DNA of 34,926 nucleotides from positions 1 through 34,926 of IMG/VR virus record IMGVR_UViG_3300047560_002009; one strand, 5' to 3'. This DNA comes from a virus. A program made the position numbers and the translations under genes. A model generated the notes under the pieces. It was given only the letters and a program-made list of their open reading frames with translations, had not been told where the DNA came from and made no database searches. Shown here piece after piece: positions 34,704 to 34,926 of the stretch (its first letter is position 1; every line of letters starts with the position of its first letter).

Positions 34704-34926
34704 GTCGCTTTGCTAATGGAAATTACAACATACAAAACCCAGAAAAGTATGTAGGAAAGAAAAAACCTAGATATCGTAGTAGCTGGGAATGGCACTTCAT
34801 GAAGATGTGCGATGAAAATCCTGCTATAATAAAATGGGCTAGTGAAGCTATATCTATTCCTTATAAATGCCCTATTACAGGTAAACAAACCATTTACGTT
34901 CCGGACTTCTTTATTCAGTATATGGA
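34700..34926 (+). CDS. 4: gp4 head completion protein (3'-partial)
   Basis: The first 75 residues are present. MSRFANGNYNIQNPEKYVGK, then PRYRSSWEWHFMKMCDENP, IIKWASEAISIPY and TGKQTIYVPDFFIQY align with T4 gp4 (KYRG..., YRSNWEKFFFEWLDKNPEII, WGSETAVIPYF, RRYFMDFWM). The W-x-S-E...D-F pattern is that of a restriction-nuclease-like fold, and T4 gp4 completes the filled head before neck attachment. The start overlaps the previous stop by ATGA. The window ends before the expected E-x-K catalytic strand, so nuclease competence cannot be judged. Confidence 0.9.
   Translation, partial: MSRFANGNYNIQNPEKYVGKKKPRYRSSWEWHFMKMCDENPAIIKWASEAISIPYKCPITGKQTIYVPDFFIQYM

Noticed and set aside
1-34926. tRNA genes, integrase, attachment sites or insertion sequences
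   Set aside because: None could be recognised by reading; apart from the HNH-like gene, no mobile-element signature was seen.

Overview
The window is the tail, neck and fibre module of a T4-like contractile-tailed phage (myovirus), A+T-rich by eye. Tail sheath (gp18), tail tube (gp19), neck proteins gp13 and gp14, tail completion protein gp15, head completion protein gp4 and a gp1-type dNMP kinase are recognisable from their protein sequences. The long C-terminal extensions on gp14 and gp15, the very long repeat-built fibre proteins and late-promoter boxes of the NATAAATA/CTAAATA type resemble marine T4-like phages (cyanophage or pelagiphage relatives) more than coliphage T4. No photosynthesis or other host-diagnostic gene is present, so the host cannot be named.

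Layout. Positions 1-19264 hold three giant, partly paralogous repetitive fibre or adhesin genes on the + strand (at least 2077, 2852 and 1462 aa). They are followed by a small virion-type protein (19267-19872), a small cysteine-rich protein (19886-20215) and three overlapping genes for LamG-like lectin-fold proteins (20199-23766). Positions 23763-27236 are on the - strand: a Nudix hydrolase, gp15 and gp14, read from a late promoter that lies back to back with the gp13 promoter. From 27276 the + strand carries gp13, a 135-aa protein with an N-terminus like the T4 capsid-targeting sequence, and a gp1-like kinase behind a sigma70-type early promoter. A - strand HNH-like zinc protein (29127-29462) sits before gp18 and gp19. 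A rho-independent terminator follows gp19; then come a gp54/gp19-like structural protein, a conserved small protein and the 5' part of gp4.

The products would together build the neck, the sheath and tube, the head-closing parts and the adsorption apparatus. The kinase and Nudix enzyme would serve nucleotide metabolism. The points most worth a second look are: (1) four genes whose late-promoter box lies only 4-7 nt before the ATG with no Shine-Dalgarno, suggesting leaderless late mRNAs; (2) the capsid-targeting-like peptide, suggesting a packaged internal head protein; (3) a 17-nt dyad that appears to form two divergent late promoters between gp13 and gp14; (4) a Trp-rich module shared by gp14, gp15 and a large insertion in the sheath; (5) the Nudix gene with no good canonical start.
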